DNA from: Qipengyuania intermedia
GTDB taxonomy: Bacteria; Pseudomonadota; Alphaproteobacteria; Sphingomonadales; Sphingomonadaceae
NCBI RefSeq assembly: GCF_019711615.1
Contig: NZ_JAIGNS010000001.1
Location: forward strand, 1,054,001 to 1,118,000
DNA length: 64,000 nt
Direction: 5' to 3'
Each line of letters opens with the position of its first letter. Positions within the stretch are counted from its first letter, which is position 1. The notes below the pieces were generated by a model. The model did not search any database. It had not been told where the DNA came from and saw nothing but the letters and a program-made list of their open reading frames with translations. The position numbers were made by a program, and so were the translations under genes. Shown one piece after another: positions 17,904-25,436 of this stretch.

Positions 17904-18761
17904 ATGGCGACTGAAGAAACCATCTGGCTCTTGTGCAACGCCGAAAGCGGGAGCAACAGCGATGCAGCGCTCCAGACGCTCGAGACATACTGCTGCGACC
18001 ATGGTTTCAACATCTCGCGGCGGATTTGCTTTCCCGATGAAGCGCTCCCGACAGCGAGCGAGCTTGAGGAAGCAGGCATTAATCGTCTCGCGATTTTCAC
18101 CGGGGACGGGACGCTGAACGCAGCGATTACCAATCTCTATGGATGGTCCGGATCGATCCTGGTTCTGCCGGGCGGCACGATGAACCTTCTTAGCAAGCGG
18201 CTGCACGGCGACGACGCCGATCTCGAGACCATCGTGAGCCGAATAGCCACGGGCGCCTTTCGCACGGTTAGACCCAATGTCGCACGCTGCGAAGCGGGAG
18301 ATGCGCTTGCAGGATTGCTTGTAGGGCCGGCGACCGCGTGGGGCGACGTGCGCGAAGCCATGCGAGACGTGGATGTCGCCGCGGTTTCGGAAGAGGCGAA
18401 CGATGCGGTCGCCCAGACCGCGGGAGGCGACAAGATCCACTGCTTGCGGCCTGAATTAGGCCGAAAAGAGGGCTATCCCCTCGTCGAAATCACGCCTTCC
18501 CATCGCGGGATGCAGCTGGACGGCTATTACGCCGACACGACGACCGATTACCTGCGCCACGGCTTTTCGCTGTTGCGCCGCAGGTTTCGCGAAGGTCCGC
18601 ATGAGCGGCTGGGCCTGGTCGATGAAATGGTTTTCGAAAGCGAGCAGAAGCGCGATATTCCCGTCCTCGTGGACGGAGAGAAAGGCGAAGTGAGCGCCGG
18701 ATCCGCATTCACGGTGGCTGAATGCGCCGTCGATCTGCTAGCGACCCACCATGGCTACTGA
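17904..18761 (+). CDS. Diacylglycerol/sphingosine kinase-fold lipid kinase
   Basis: Protein of 285 aa with a DAGK catalytic domain: IFTGDGTLNAAI (the GDGT nucleotide loop) and VLPGGTMNLLSKRLHG, the conserved GGT-x-N block. The C-terminal half (about 130-285) is the family beta-sandwich, with VEITPSHRGMQLDGYY and VDGEKGEV. Likely phosphorylates a membrane lipid such as diacylglycerol. Its last 11 bases overlap the next gene, a phosphoesterase. A second gene with the same fold lies at 62528. Confidence 0.82.
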   Translation: MATEETIWLLCNAESGSNSDAALQTLETYCCDHGFNISRRICFPDEALPTASELEEAGINRLAIFTGDGTLNAAITNLYGWSGSILVLPGGTMNLLSKRLHGDDADLETIVSRIATGAFRTVRPNVARCEAGDALAGLLVGPATAWGDVREAMRDVDVAAVSEEANDAVAQTAGGDKIHCLRPELGRKEGYPLVEITPSHRGMQLDGYYADTTTDYLRHGFSLLRRRFREGPHERLGLVDEMVFESEQKRDIPVLVDGEKGEVSAGSAFTVAECAVDLLATHHGY

Positions 18762-19611
18762 CGCACGGCGCATCTTCCATCTTTCGGACATTCATTTCGG
18801 GCTCGAGAACAATCGCGCACTCGACTGGGTGAAGCAGGAAATTTCCGAGAAACGTCCCGATGCCGTGGCCATTACGGGCGACTTGACCATGCGGGCGCGG
18901 CATCGTGAATTCGCGGCGGCGACAAGCTGGATCAACTCGCTGGACGCACCGGTGACTGTCGAAGTCGGCAACCACGACATGCCCTATTTCAACCCGATCG
19001 AACGCTTCTTCGATCCTTATCGCCGCTTTCGCGGCATGAGCGAGAAGGTCGAACGCGAAATCGACCTGGGCTGTCTTGCCATCATACCCCTAAAGACAGC
19101 GGTTCGCGCACAGCCGCGCCTTAACTGGTCCAAGGGATGGGTCACCGATGCCGCGCTCGAAAAATGCCTTCGGATGATCGACAAGCTGCCAGCGGGCGAG
19201 CAGGCTCTTGTCACAGTCCATCACCCGCTTCGCGAGGTCGGCACGCAAGGGACTGCGCTGACCAAGAATGGCGACAAGGCCTTGCGCGAACTGGCCAAGC
19301 GGCCGGTTGCAGCCGTCCTGTCGGGCCATGTGCATGATGCCTTCGACATTCTCGAAGACACTGTAGAGGGCTCGGTCCGGATGATCGGTGCCGGTACGCT
19401 GTCGAAGAGGACGCGGTCGACACCGCCCAGTTTCAACGAGATTGCCTGGGACGGCGAGCGGCTCTCTGTCACAGTACGCAATCTGGAGGACGTCCAGACC
19501 GGCGACATGCAGATCGACGATGTCCCTGAAAATGCACTGCCTCCCCGCGGCCCGGGAGAACCGGTGGCGCCCGTCCGGCAAATCCCTCGCGTAGACCCAC
19601 CGGTTCACTGA
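18751..19611 (+). CDS. Calcineurin-like metallophosphoesterase
   Basis: Cytoplasmic dimetal phosphoesterase of 286 aa. All motifs are present: D-x-H in LSDIHFG, GD in ITGDLTMR, GNHD in VGNHDMPYF, the His in VHHPL and GHVH in LSGHVHDA. The C-terminus is Pro-rich. Overlap with the lipid kinase gene suggests a shared function in lipid phosphate turnover (inference); substrate unknown. Confidence 0.88.
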   Translation: MATDARRIFHLSDIHFGLENNRALDWVKQEISEKRPDAVAITGDLTMRARHREFAAATSWINSLDAPVTVEVGNHDMPYFNPIERFFDPYRRFRGMSEKVEREIDLGCLAIIPLKTAVRAQPRLNWSKGWVTDAALEKCLRMIDKLPAGEQALVTVHHPLREVGTQGTALTKNGDKALRELAKRPVAAVLSGHVHDAFDILEDTVEGSVRMIGAGTLSKRTRSTPPSFNEIAWDGERLSVTVRNLEDVQTGDMQIDDVPENALPPRGPGEPVAPVRQIPRVDPPVH

Positions 19612-19619
19612 TCGTTCGA

Positions 19620-19634
19620 CTAAGCAGTTTTTAA
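19620..19634 (+). promoter_or_regulatory. CtrA-like box
   Basis: CTAA-N7-TTAACC, one mismatch from the alphaproteobacterial CtrA consensus TTAA-N7-TTAA, directly after the phosphoesterase stop. If the small gene that follows starts at 19677 the box would sit in its promoter region. Confidence 0.3.
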
Positions 19635-19646
19635 CCAGTTTCTGCG

Positions 19647-19874
19647 ATGTCGGTTTTCTACAAAGGGAAACTGGCGATGGAATTTGTCAAAGCTGTGCCC
19701 CTTGGGGGCATCCTGACCTTCGTGGTCGCACTGATCATCGGATCGCAGGGGTCGCGCGGCGGCTTCCTGTCGATCTTTCGTGCCGACATGATGCAGTACG
19801 AGTTCTGGTGGAGCTGGCCGCTGTTCTTCGCGGGAACCGGCCTCGCCTGGATGATCATGATGATCCAGCGCTGA
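19647..19874 (+). CDS. Small two-TM membrane protein
   Basis: Unrecognised protein of 75 aa with helices at about VPLGGILTFVVALIIGSQG and FWWSWPLFFAGTGLAWMIMM. A start at 19677 (MEFVKAV, 65 aa) is equally possible and is preceded by an AAGGGAAA stretch. The two helices with short loops resemble small conserved inner membrane proteins of Erythrobacteraceae. Followed by the rpsI terminator region on the other strand. Confidence 0.6.
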   Translation: MSVFYKGKLAMEFVKAVPLGGILTFVVALIIGSQGSRGGFLSIFRADMMQYEFWWSWPLFFAGTGLAWMIMMIQR

Positions 19875-19916
19875 CTGCCGGACGACCGGCGGCACACACA
19901 TTTGGTTCAGTCCAAC

Positions 19917-19948
19917 GGAAAAGGGCGGCCCCAACCGGAGCCGCCCTT
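19917..19948 (-). terminator. Rho-independent terminator of rplM-rpsI
   Basis: On the minus strand a 9-bp stem AAGGGCGGC (19948-19940) with GCCGCCCTT (19929-19921), 10-base loop, then TTTTCC. It lies 33 bases after the rpsI stop. Confidence 0.75.
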
Positions 19949-19981
19949 CCTCGGTGTTCGTGAAAAACGTCGGGAAGCGAA

Positions 19982-20506
19982 TTAACGCTTCGAGAACTGG
20001 AAGCTGCGACGTGCCTTGGCGCGGCCGTACTTCTTACGCTCGACCACGCGGCTGTCGCGGGTGAGGAAGCCGGCGGCCTTGACCGTCGACCGCAGGGCTG
20101 GCTCGTACTTGGCGAGAGCCTGCGAGATACCATGCTTCACGGCGCCTGCCTGGCCCGAGAGACCGCCACCCTTGACGGTAGCGACCACGTCGTACTGGCC
20201 CTGGCGTTCGGTGATGGCGAACGGCTGGTCGATCACGAGGCGCAGCGTCGGACGTGCGAAATACACTTCCTGGTCGCGGCCGTTGACGGTGACCTTGCCG
20301 CTGCCGGGGACGAGCCAGACGCGTGCGGTAGCGTCCTTACGACGACCGGTTGCATAAGCGCGGCCCTGTGCGTCGAGTTCCTGCTCGCGCAGGGGAACGT
20401 CGGCCTTGGCAGCGATTTCAGCCGAATCACCCTCGGGTGCGTCGCCGGCGATGTCCTTCAGATCTGCGAGATCCGAGACGGTTTCGTTCTTGGTTTCGTC
20501 AGCCAT
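19982..20506 (-). CDS. rpsI: 30S ribosomal protein S9
   Basis: Small-subunit protein whose C-terminal tail reaches the P-site tRNA. The conserved part begins [20 protein letters not shown] (about residue 52) and ends with [16 protein letters not shown], the standard basic tail with terminal Lys-Arg. An extra acidic N-terminal extension of about 45 residues ([20 protein letters not shown]) precedes the family core, as in many alphaproteobacteria. Start overlaps the rplM stop by one base. Confidence 0.97.
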   Translation of the reverse strand: MADETKNETVSDLADLKDIAGDAPEGDSAEIAAKADVPLREQELDAQGRAYATGRRKDATARVWLVPGSGKVTVNGRDQEVYFARPTLRLVIDQPFAITERQGQYDVVATVKGGGLSGQAGAVKHGISQALAKYEPALRSTVKAAGFLTRDSRVVERKKYGRAKARRSFQFSKR

Positions 20507-20985
20507 TATGCAACAGCCTTGTTCTTGCGGTTCATCGAAGCGACGTCGAGCGTCTTGGGCTTCTGGCCCTCATGCGGATGCTCGGTGCCGTTGTAGAGGT
20601 GGAGCGCCTTCATCTGCGCACGGCCGAGCGGGCCACGCGGGATCATGCGCTGCACGGCCTTTTCCAGGACGCGCTCGGGGAAACGGCCTTCCAGCACCTT
20701 GGCCGGGGTCGTTTCCTTGATGCCGCCGGGGTGGCCGGTGTGCTTGTAATAGATCTTGTCGGTCATCTTCTTGCCGGTGAACTTCACCTTATCGGCATTG
20801 ATGACGATGACGTGATCGCCGCAATCGACGTGCGGAGTGTAGCTCGGCTTGTGCTTGCCGCGCAGGATGTTGGCGATGATCGCCGCAAGACGGCCGACGA
20901 CGAGGTTTTCCCCGTCGATGATGTGCCAGTCCTTTTCGACCTCTGCCGGCTTGGCCGACTGGGTCACCTTGGTGAGAGCCTTCAT
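20506..20985 (-). CDS. rplM: 50S ribosomal protein L13
   Basis: Early-assembly large-subunit protein. Recognisable by [40 protein letters not shown] and [20 protein letters not shown]. Length 159 aa, with a C-terminal extension of about 15 residues compared with the E. coli protein. First gene of the rplM-rpsI pair with a promoter at 21076-21104. Confidence 0.97.
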   Translation of the reverse strand: MKALTKVTQSAKPAEVEKDWHIIDGENLVVGRLAAIIANILRGKHKPSYTPHVDCGDHVIVINADKVKFTGKKMTDKIYYKHTGHPGGIKETTPAKVLEGRFPERVLEKAVQRMIPRGPLGRAQMKALHLYNGTEHPHEGQKPKTLDVASMNRKNKAVA

Positions 20986-21075
20986 GGCTTGATGTCCGTT
21001 TTCTCGAGTTCAACGTGCCGTAAGCCGACACGAAATCACATCGCAAGCCTTGAATCAGACCTGCTGAGCGCGCGC

Positions 21076-21104
21076 CAAATGGCGTTTGAACCTCGATTCG
21101 TCAA
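21076..21104 (-). promoter_or_regulatory. rplM promoter
   Basis: Minus strand: TTGACG (21104-21099), 17-base spacer, CATTTG (21081-21076). The block TGCTTGACGAATCG around the -35 nearly repeats in front of rpmB (TGCTTGACGATTCG). Confidence 0.5.
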
Positions 21105-21153
21105 GCATTTCTGCGCGTCTTGGAGGAGGTAAAATAATACGCATGGGAAATGA

Positions 21154-21870
21154 TCAGAGGATTTCCCATACCTCGCTGGACAGGCGTGCACTGTCGCCGA
21201 CCCTGGTGGTTACGCTTCGTTCGAAACTGCGCAGAAGGCCGGTCTCGTCATGTACTTCCGCACCAATCATCACTTCGTAAGAGCCGGTCATACCGTCAGC
21301 CAGTTCGACCGGCCGCGCCTCGACCTTTCTCCCGGGCGTGGGAAAGAGGAGATCGCGGGGAATCTGGCTGACCAGCTCTGCCGCCATCCTGCCGACGCTC
21401 ACGACGAATTCGCTCGTCGTCTGCTTGTCACCCGCCTTGCCGACCGATTTGTCGAACATGTCGATCGCTCGCCTGACAGCTTCGTCCACTCCCGAACCTG
21501 TCTCATGCGACCACTCCACGATCAGGCCAGTCCGATCCAGTTCGAGAGGCAGGAAGCCGCTCGCATTCCGGGCTTCCTCGATCGCGGCCATCGCCTTCAG
21601 AGCCGGCGGCGCTGCGACCTCGACAGCAACCTGGCGACCATGCATCCGCGCACCCGCGCCCAGTTTTTCGAACTGGCAGGACCATTCGCGGATCACATCG
21701 ATCGTGGCCCCGTCCTTCAGACTGCGCACAAGCGTGCGCCTCAACCGGATGGGGTCCTGCGGGAACGACACCGCCGCCCTCGTCGCGGCGATTGCTCTCG
21801 TGCCGGTCAGCGGCACCAGCGCCAATGCAACCATGGCGCGAAGAAGGCTGCGCCTGTCATTGTTATTCAT
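21154..21870 (-). CDS. Hypothetical exported protein with twin-arginine-like signal
   Basis: Unrecognised protein of 238 aa. The N-terminus NNNDRRSLLRAMVALALVPL carries a DRRSLL motif followed by a hydrophobic stretch and a cleavage-like AIAA, resembling a Tat signal. The rest is soluble, with mixed helices and strands and no cysteine except in REWSCQFEK. Its start overlaps the cutA stop, so it is read with cutA and ctaA. No function proposed. Confidence 0.65.
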   Translation of the reverse strand: MNNNDRRSLLRAMVALALVPLTGTRAIAATRAAVSFPQDPIRLRRTLVRSLKDGATIDVIREWSCQFEKLGAGARMHGRQVAVEVAAPPALKAMAAIEEARNASGFLPLELDRTGLIVEWSHETGSGVDEAVRRAIDMFDKSVGKAGDKQTTSEFVVSVGRMAAELVSQIPRDLLFPTPGRKVEARPVELADGMTGSYEVMIGAEVHDETGLLRSFERSVTTRVGDSARLSSEVWEIL

Positions 21871-22183
21871 CCGGCCCGCTCCCCAATTGCCTAAGCCAGT
21901 CGGTCGTGGCCGATCCGCCGACGCAGGGCCATCCGAGTATCGCCGGACTGTCGTAGGGGTGCAAGTCCTCCAGCCGCGCGATTGCTCGGTCCAGAAGAAT
22001 GGCGTCGGTCTTGATCAGCGCGGGAATTTCTTTCTCTTCACCCCGCTCACCGGCCCAGCTGAAAAGGGATTGGATCGCAGGGCCAATATTGATGCAGCCG
22101 ATCAATTCCTCATCAAGGAGGACGCGGCCGGCTTCGCGCGCACCCTCCTCGTCGGGAAAGGGGCAGTAGATGAGTGCGGTCAC
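21863..22183 (-). CDS. cutA: Divalent-cation tolerance protein CutA
   Basis: Trimeric ferredoxin-fold protein of 106 aa. Family signature: ALIYCPFPDEEGAREAGRVL near the start, ELIGCINIGPAIQSLFSW with the conserved Cys, and the LHPYDSPAI motif. I start at the GTG at 22183, which overlaps the ctaA stop (GTGA); a longer frame to 22213 would run into ctaA. Role in metal tolerance is debated for the family. Confidence 0.88.
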   Translation of the reverse strand: MTALIYCPFPDEEGAREAGRVLLDEELIGCINIGPAIQSLFSWAGERGEEKEIPALIKTDAILLDRAIARLEDLHPYDSPAILGWPCVGGSATTDWLRQLGSGPDE

Positions 22184-23205
22184 ACCCTGCGCCCGAGAAG
22201 ATGTGCGGCCCATACGAAGGCTGCGACCAGCAGTGCGCCGACCACCTGGTGCGAAACCGCGATCCAGAGCGAGACCCCCGTCATCACGGTGGCGATGCCG
22301 AGCAGGATTTGCGTGCCGAACGCCGAATGGATCGCGACAGAAGCCTTGCGTTCAAGCGGCCGGACCTTGCGCGCCAGCACGATCAATGCCGCCACGGCCA
22401 CCCAAGCCCACCAACGGTGCATCCAGTGGATCAGATAGGGATCGTGGGTCATCGCATAGAACAAGCCACGCGAATTATCGTATTCCGGGATAAAGCGTCC
22501 CTGCATCAGCGGCCAGGTGTCGCTGGCGAGCCCGGCATTGAGTCCGGCAACCCATGCGGCGAGGAGCAGCTGGATGAACAGCACTGCGCCGACCCAGCTC
22601 GCCGTCGCGGTCCAGTGAGCCATGCGCTTGTTACCGCGCGCGAATTGCCTGAGATCGAGCGCAACCCAGACCAGCGCGCCGAGAGTCAGCATGGCGGTGA
22701 GGAAATGCAGCGACAGCATGAAGTGGCTGACGTCGGTCATCGTCTCGTTGAGACCGCTCTTCACCATGAACCAGCCGAAGACGCCCTGCAGGCCGCCAAG
22801 CGCGAGGAGTGCGACCAGGCGAAGCTTGTAGCCTTGCGGGATCGCCTTGCGGACCCAGAACCAGGCGAGTGGCAGAGCGAAGGCAAGGCCGATCAAGCGG
22901 CCCCAGAGCCGGTGGAACCATTCCCAGAAATAGATGAACTTGAAGGCGGCCAGGTCCATCCCCGCTGGCCCGGTGACATTCTTGTATTCGCCGGTCGCCT
23001 TGTAGAGGTCGAACTCCGCCTGCCATGACGCCTCGCTCAATGGCGGGATCGCGCCCGTTATCGGCTTCCATTCGGTAATCGACAGGCCGCTTTCGGTGAG
23101 GCGCGTAATGCCTCCCACGGCAACCATCACGATAACCATGGCGGCGACGAAAAAGAGCCAGTTTGCAAGGGCAATCGGGCGAAGTTGCGCAGGATTGGAA
23201 ATCAT
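22180..23205 (-). CDS. ctaA: Heme A synthase (COX15 type)
   Basis: Membrane enzyme oxidising heme O to heme A for aa3-type cytochrome oxidase. 341 aa with about eight predicted helices. Type-2 signatures: GGITRLTESGLSITEWKPI, YFWEWFHRLWGR (a conserved heme-ligand His), SHFMLSLHFLTAML and LIHWMHRWWAWVA. Start ATG 23205 (MISNPAQLRP); the frame extends further upstream but without family similarity. Divergent from the MerC gene. Confidence 0.94.
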   Translation of the reverse strand: MISNPAQLRPIALANWLFFVAAMVIVMVAVGGITRLTESGLSITEWKPITGAIPPLSEASWQAEFDLYKATGEYKNVTGPAGMDLAAFKFIYFWEWFHRLWGRLIGLAFALPLAWFWVRKAIPQGYKLRLVALLALGGLQGVFGWFMVKSGLNETMTDVSHFMLSLHFLTAMLTLGALVWVALDLRQFARGNKRMAHWTATASWVGAVLFIQLLLAAWVAGLNAGLASDTWPLMQGRFIPEYDNSRGLFYAMTHDPYLIHWMHRWWAWVAVAALIVLARKVRPLERKASVAIHSAFGTQILLGIATVMTGVSLWIAVSHQVVGALLVAAFVWAAHLLGRRV

Positions 23206-23310
23206 GACGCGCCTGTTTGCCGCCGCAGCGCCGTAGCGCAAGTGAGAATCGCTCAACCGAAGGTACGCCTCCTGCAAGTCCGGAAAAAGAAAGGTTTTAA
23301 CGCGAGACCC

Positions 23311-23339
23311 TTGTATCACGTGATACTATCACATATCTC
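23311..23339 (+). promoter_or_regulatory. Promoter with palindromic operator before the MerC-like gene
   Basis: A perfect 14-base palindrome GTATCACGTGATAC (23313-23326) overlaps a -35-like TTGTAT (23311-23316); TATCTC at 23334-23339 is a possible -10 after 17 bases. A further TATCAC copy follows at 23327-23332. The layout indicates repression by a dimeric regulator, probably a metal sensor. Confidence 0.55.
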
Positions 23340-23346
23340 GCATGAC

Positions 23347-23751
23347 ATGTTGCAACGCGCCATTTCTCCGATTCGTCGGCGTCTCGACCGTGTCGGGATC
23401 GGCCTGTCGGGCCTGTGCGCGCTTCATTGTTTGCTTTCGATCGTTCTCGTTTCCGGCCTCGGCATCGGCGGGGAATTTTTCCTCGCGCCCGAACTGCACC
23501 GCTGGGGGCTGGTTGTCGCAACGCTGATTGCAGCGGTCGCGATCGGATGGGGCGCACTGCGCCACCGGATGGCTGCGCCTTTCGTTATCGCCATGACCGG
23601 ATTGACCTTCATGGGCGGTGCGCTGGCCGTGCCGCACGGGTTCAAGGAAGCCGTCCTGACAATCATCGGGGTCGCGCTGGTCTCGCTCGGTCACGTGTTG
23701 AATATGCGTCACTGCCACTCCGCCGCTTGCAAGGAGCGCTGCGGAGACTAA
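23347..23751 (+). CDS. MerC-domain membrane protein
   Basis: Membrane protein of 134 aa with four predicted helices. The MerC hallmark Cys pair lies in the first helix (LSGLCALHCLLSI), and the C-terminus is Cys/His-rich (MRHCHSAACKERCGD), suggesting metal binding. MerC proteins import mercuric ion in mer operons; stand-alone copies in alphaproteobacteria are thought to handle other metals. No merR or merA nearby. Starts at MLQRAISP, 21 bases after the palindromic operator. Confidence 0.8.
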   Translation: MLQRAISPIRRRLDRVGIGLSGLCALHCLLSIVLVSGLGIGGEFFLAPELHRWGLVVATLIAAVAIGWGALRHRMAAPFVIAMTGLTFMGGALAVPHGFKEAVLTIIGVALVSLGHVLNMRHCHSAACKERCGD

Positions 23752-23760
23752 GTCGGGCGC

Positions 23761-24732
23761 ATGATTGCGCTGACTGTAAATGGCGAAACCCGCCGAACCG
23801 CTGCCTCGACCATCGCCGAACTCGTGCGTGAACTCGAACTCGACCCGGCCAAGGTCGCCGTCGAGCGCAATGGCGTTATCGCTCCGCGCAGCGAACTCGA
23901 TTCGCATGCCATCGCGGAAGGGGACACGCTTGAGATCGTCCATTTCGTGGGCGGCGGGCAGGGCGACGACAGCTGGAGCGTTGCGGGCAGGACCTTCAAG
24001 AGCCGCCTCATCGTGGGCACGGGCAAGTACAAGGATTTCGAACAGAACGCGGCCGCCCTCGAAGCGAGCGGGGCGGAAATAGTCACCGTGGCCGTTCGGC
24101 GGGTCAACGTCAGCGATCCCAAGGCGCCCATGCTGACCGACTATATCGATCCGAAGAAAGTGACGTATCTGCCGAACACCGCGGGATGCTTCACTTCCGA
24201 AGACGCCATCCGCACCTTGCGGCTTGCGCGCGAGGCGGGCGGCTGGGACCTCGTCAAGCTGGAGGTGCTGGGCGAGGCGCGCACGCTGTATCCGAACATG
24301 CGCGAAACCCTCACCGCGACGGAAACGCTCGCCAAGGAAGGCTTTCTTCCGATGGTCTATTGCGTCGACGATCCCATTGCAGCCAAGCAGCTCGAGGATG
24401 CGGGCGCGGTAGCGGTCATGCCTCTCGGCGCACCCATCGGATCGGGCCTCGGCATCCAGAACCGCGTCACGATCCGGCTCATCAAGGAAGGGGCAAACGT
24501 CCCCGTGCTCGTCGACGCAGGTGTCGGAACGGCGAGCGATGCTGCGGTGGCCATGGAACTTGGGTGTGACGGCGTGCTGATGAATACCGCGATCGCCGAA
24601 GCGAAGGACCCGATCCGCATGGCCCGTGCGATGAAGCGGGCGGTCGAGGCCGGGCGCGATGCCTATCTCGCCGGGCGCATGGCGACGCGTAAATACGCTG
24701 ATCCGTCGAGCCCGCTTGCAGGCCTTATCTGA
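23761..24732 (+). CDS. thiG: ThiS-ThiG fusion: sulfur carrier plus thiazole synthase
   Basis: Makes the thiazole phosphate of thiamine. Residues 1-66 are a ThiS ubiquitin-like domain ending VGGG (63-66); residues about 72-323 are ThiG, with the catalytic Lys K166 in [10 protein letters not shown] and the phosphate-binding blocks PLGAPIGSG and [11 protein letters not shown]. In free ThiS the Gly-Gly is C-terminal and becomes a thiocarboxylate; here it is internal. No thiO, thiE or thiF is nearby and no TPP riboswitch fits the 9-base gap. Starts 9 bases after the MerC stop, so it may share that operator. Confidence 0.92.
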   Translation: MIALTVNGETRRTAASTIAELVRELELDPAKVAVERNGVIAPRSELDSHAIAEGDTLEIVHFVGGGQGDDSWSVAGRTFKSRLIVGTGKYKDFEQNAAALEASGAEIVTVAVRRVNVSDPKAPMLTDYIDPKKVTYLPNTAGCFTSEDAIRTLRLAREAGGWDLVKLEVLGEARTLYPNMRETLTATETLAKEGFLPMVYCVDDPIAAKQLEDAGAVAVMPLGAPIGSGLGIQNRVTIRLIKEGANVPVLVDAGVGTASDAAVAMELGCDGVLMNTAIAEAKDPIRMARAMKRAVEAGRDAYLAGRMATRKYADPSSPLAGLI

Positions 24733-24757
24733 CGCTGCGCGGCGCGCTTACCGGACG

Positions 24758-24765
24758 TTAACCAT
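24758..24765 (+). promoter_or_regulatory. CtrA half-site-like TTAACCAT
   Basis: TTAACCAT lies 40 bases before the next gene. The octamer equals the half-site reported for some CtrA-regulated promoters; alone it is weak evidence. Confidence 0.25.
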
Positions 24766-24804
24766 ATTCGCGGACACTCTGCCTGTAATAGGGGGGTGCC
24801 GATC

Positions 24805-25332
24805 ATGGCCGTTGCAAATACCGCTTCGATGACCATCGCAGAGATGCGCGAGTTCGCCAGCTTCACTGCGGCGGAACAGCGATACATCCGGCGTAGCCTC
24901 GATATCGGCCTCGGCCGGTGCGATGCATTTCGTATCTGGGGGCGCAATGCGGGCGAGAACGCAGCCATCCGTAGCCAGTATGTGACCTATCAGGAGCTCA
25001 AGGCCCTGCGCGGTTCGATCCCGGTGGATTCGAGCCTCGACCGGATCGAAGGCTTCGTTGGCAAGCTGACCCGCGTTGCCGCCTTCGACCTGGCGCAGGA
25101 GCGGATCGACAGCTTCTCGGCCTTCCGGTTCCTTTACGAACGCCTGCTCGGTGCCGACGCACGGCCCTGGTTGCCGAGCGCCTTCTGCGCCGCAGCCGCC
25201 CTGCCGCAAATCAGGCCCGAACGGCGCAAGATGTTGCTGCAATCGCTCAGCGAAGCCGCCGCGACCGCACCCGGCTGGTCCGACCGCGCGCCGAGCTTCT
25301 ATCCCGAATTTATCGAGGAAGCGGCGGCTTGA
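24805..25332 (+). CDS. Hypothetical soluble protein
   Basis: Unrecognised, mostly helical protein of about 175 aa (MAVANTASMTIAEMREF). No signal peptide, no membrane helix, two cysteines. Features: FTAAEQRYIRRSLDIGLGRC and a C-terminal FYPEFIEEAAA. An in-frame GTG 9 bases upstream is also possible. It faces the acyl-CoA ligase gene, separated by about 100 bases without a clear terminator. No function assigned. Confidence 0.6.
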   Translation: MAVANTASMTIAEMREFASFTAAEQRYIRRSLDIGLGRCDAFRIWGRNAGENAAIRSQYVTYQELKALRGSIPVDSSLDRIEGFVGKLTRVAAFDLAQERIDSFSAFRFLYERLLGADARPWLPSAFCAAAALPQIRPERRKMLLQSLSEAAATAPGWSDRAPSFYPEFIEEAAA

Positions 25333-25436
25333 TCGATGCCCGGCGCACTCGGCCCGATCGCGCTCGCGTGAGAGGCTGAGCTTTCAAACAACTGAGTGGT
25401 CGACTAGGGGCGGTTCCGCAAAGGGATCAGTGCCGC

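Noticed and set aside
23752..23760. TPP riboswitch before thiS-thiG
   Set aside because: The gap to the MerC gene is only 9 bases and no THI-box sequence is seen upstream of the MerC gene.
25333..25436. Terminator between the convergent hypothetical gene and acyl-CoA ligase
   Set aside because: Only a 5-bp GGCGG/CCGCC pair with a long loop and no T run.
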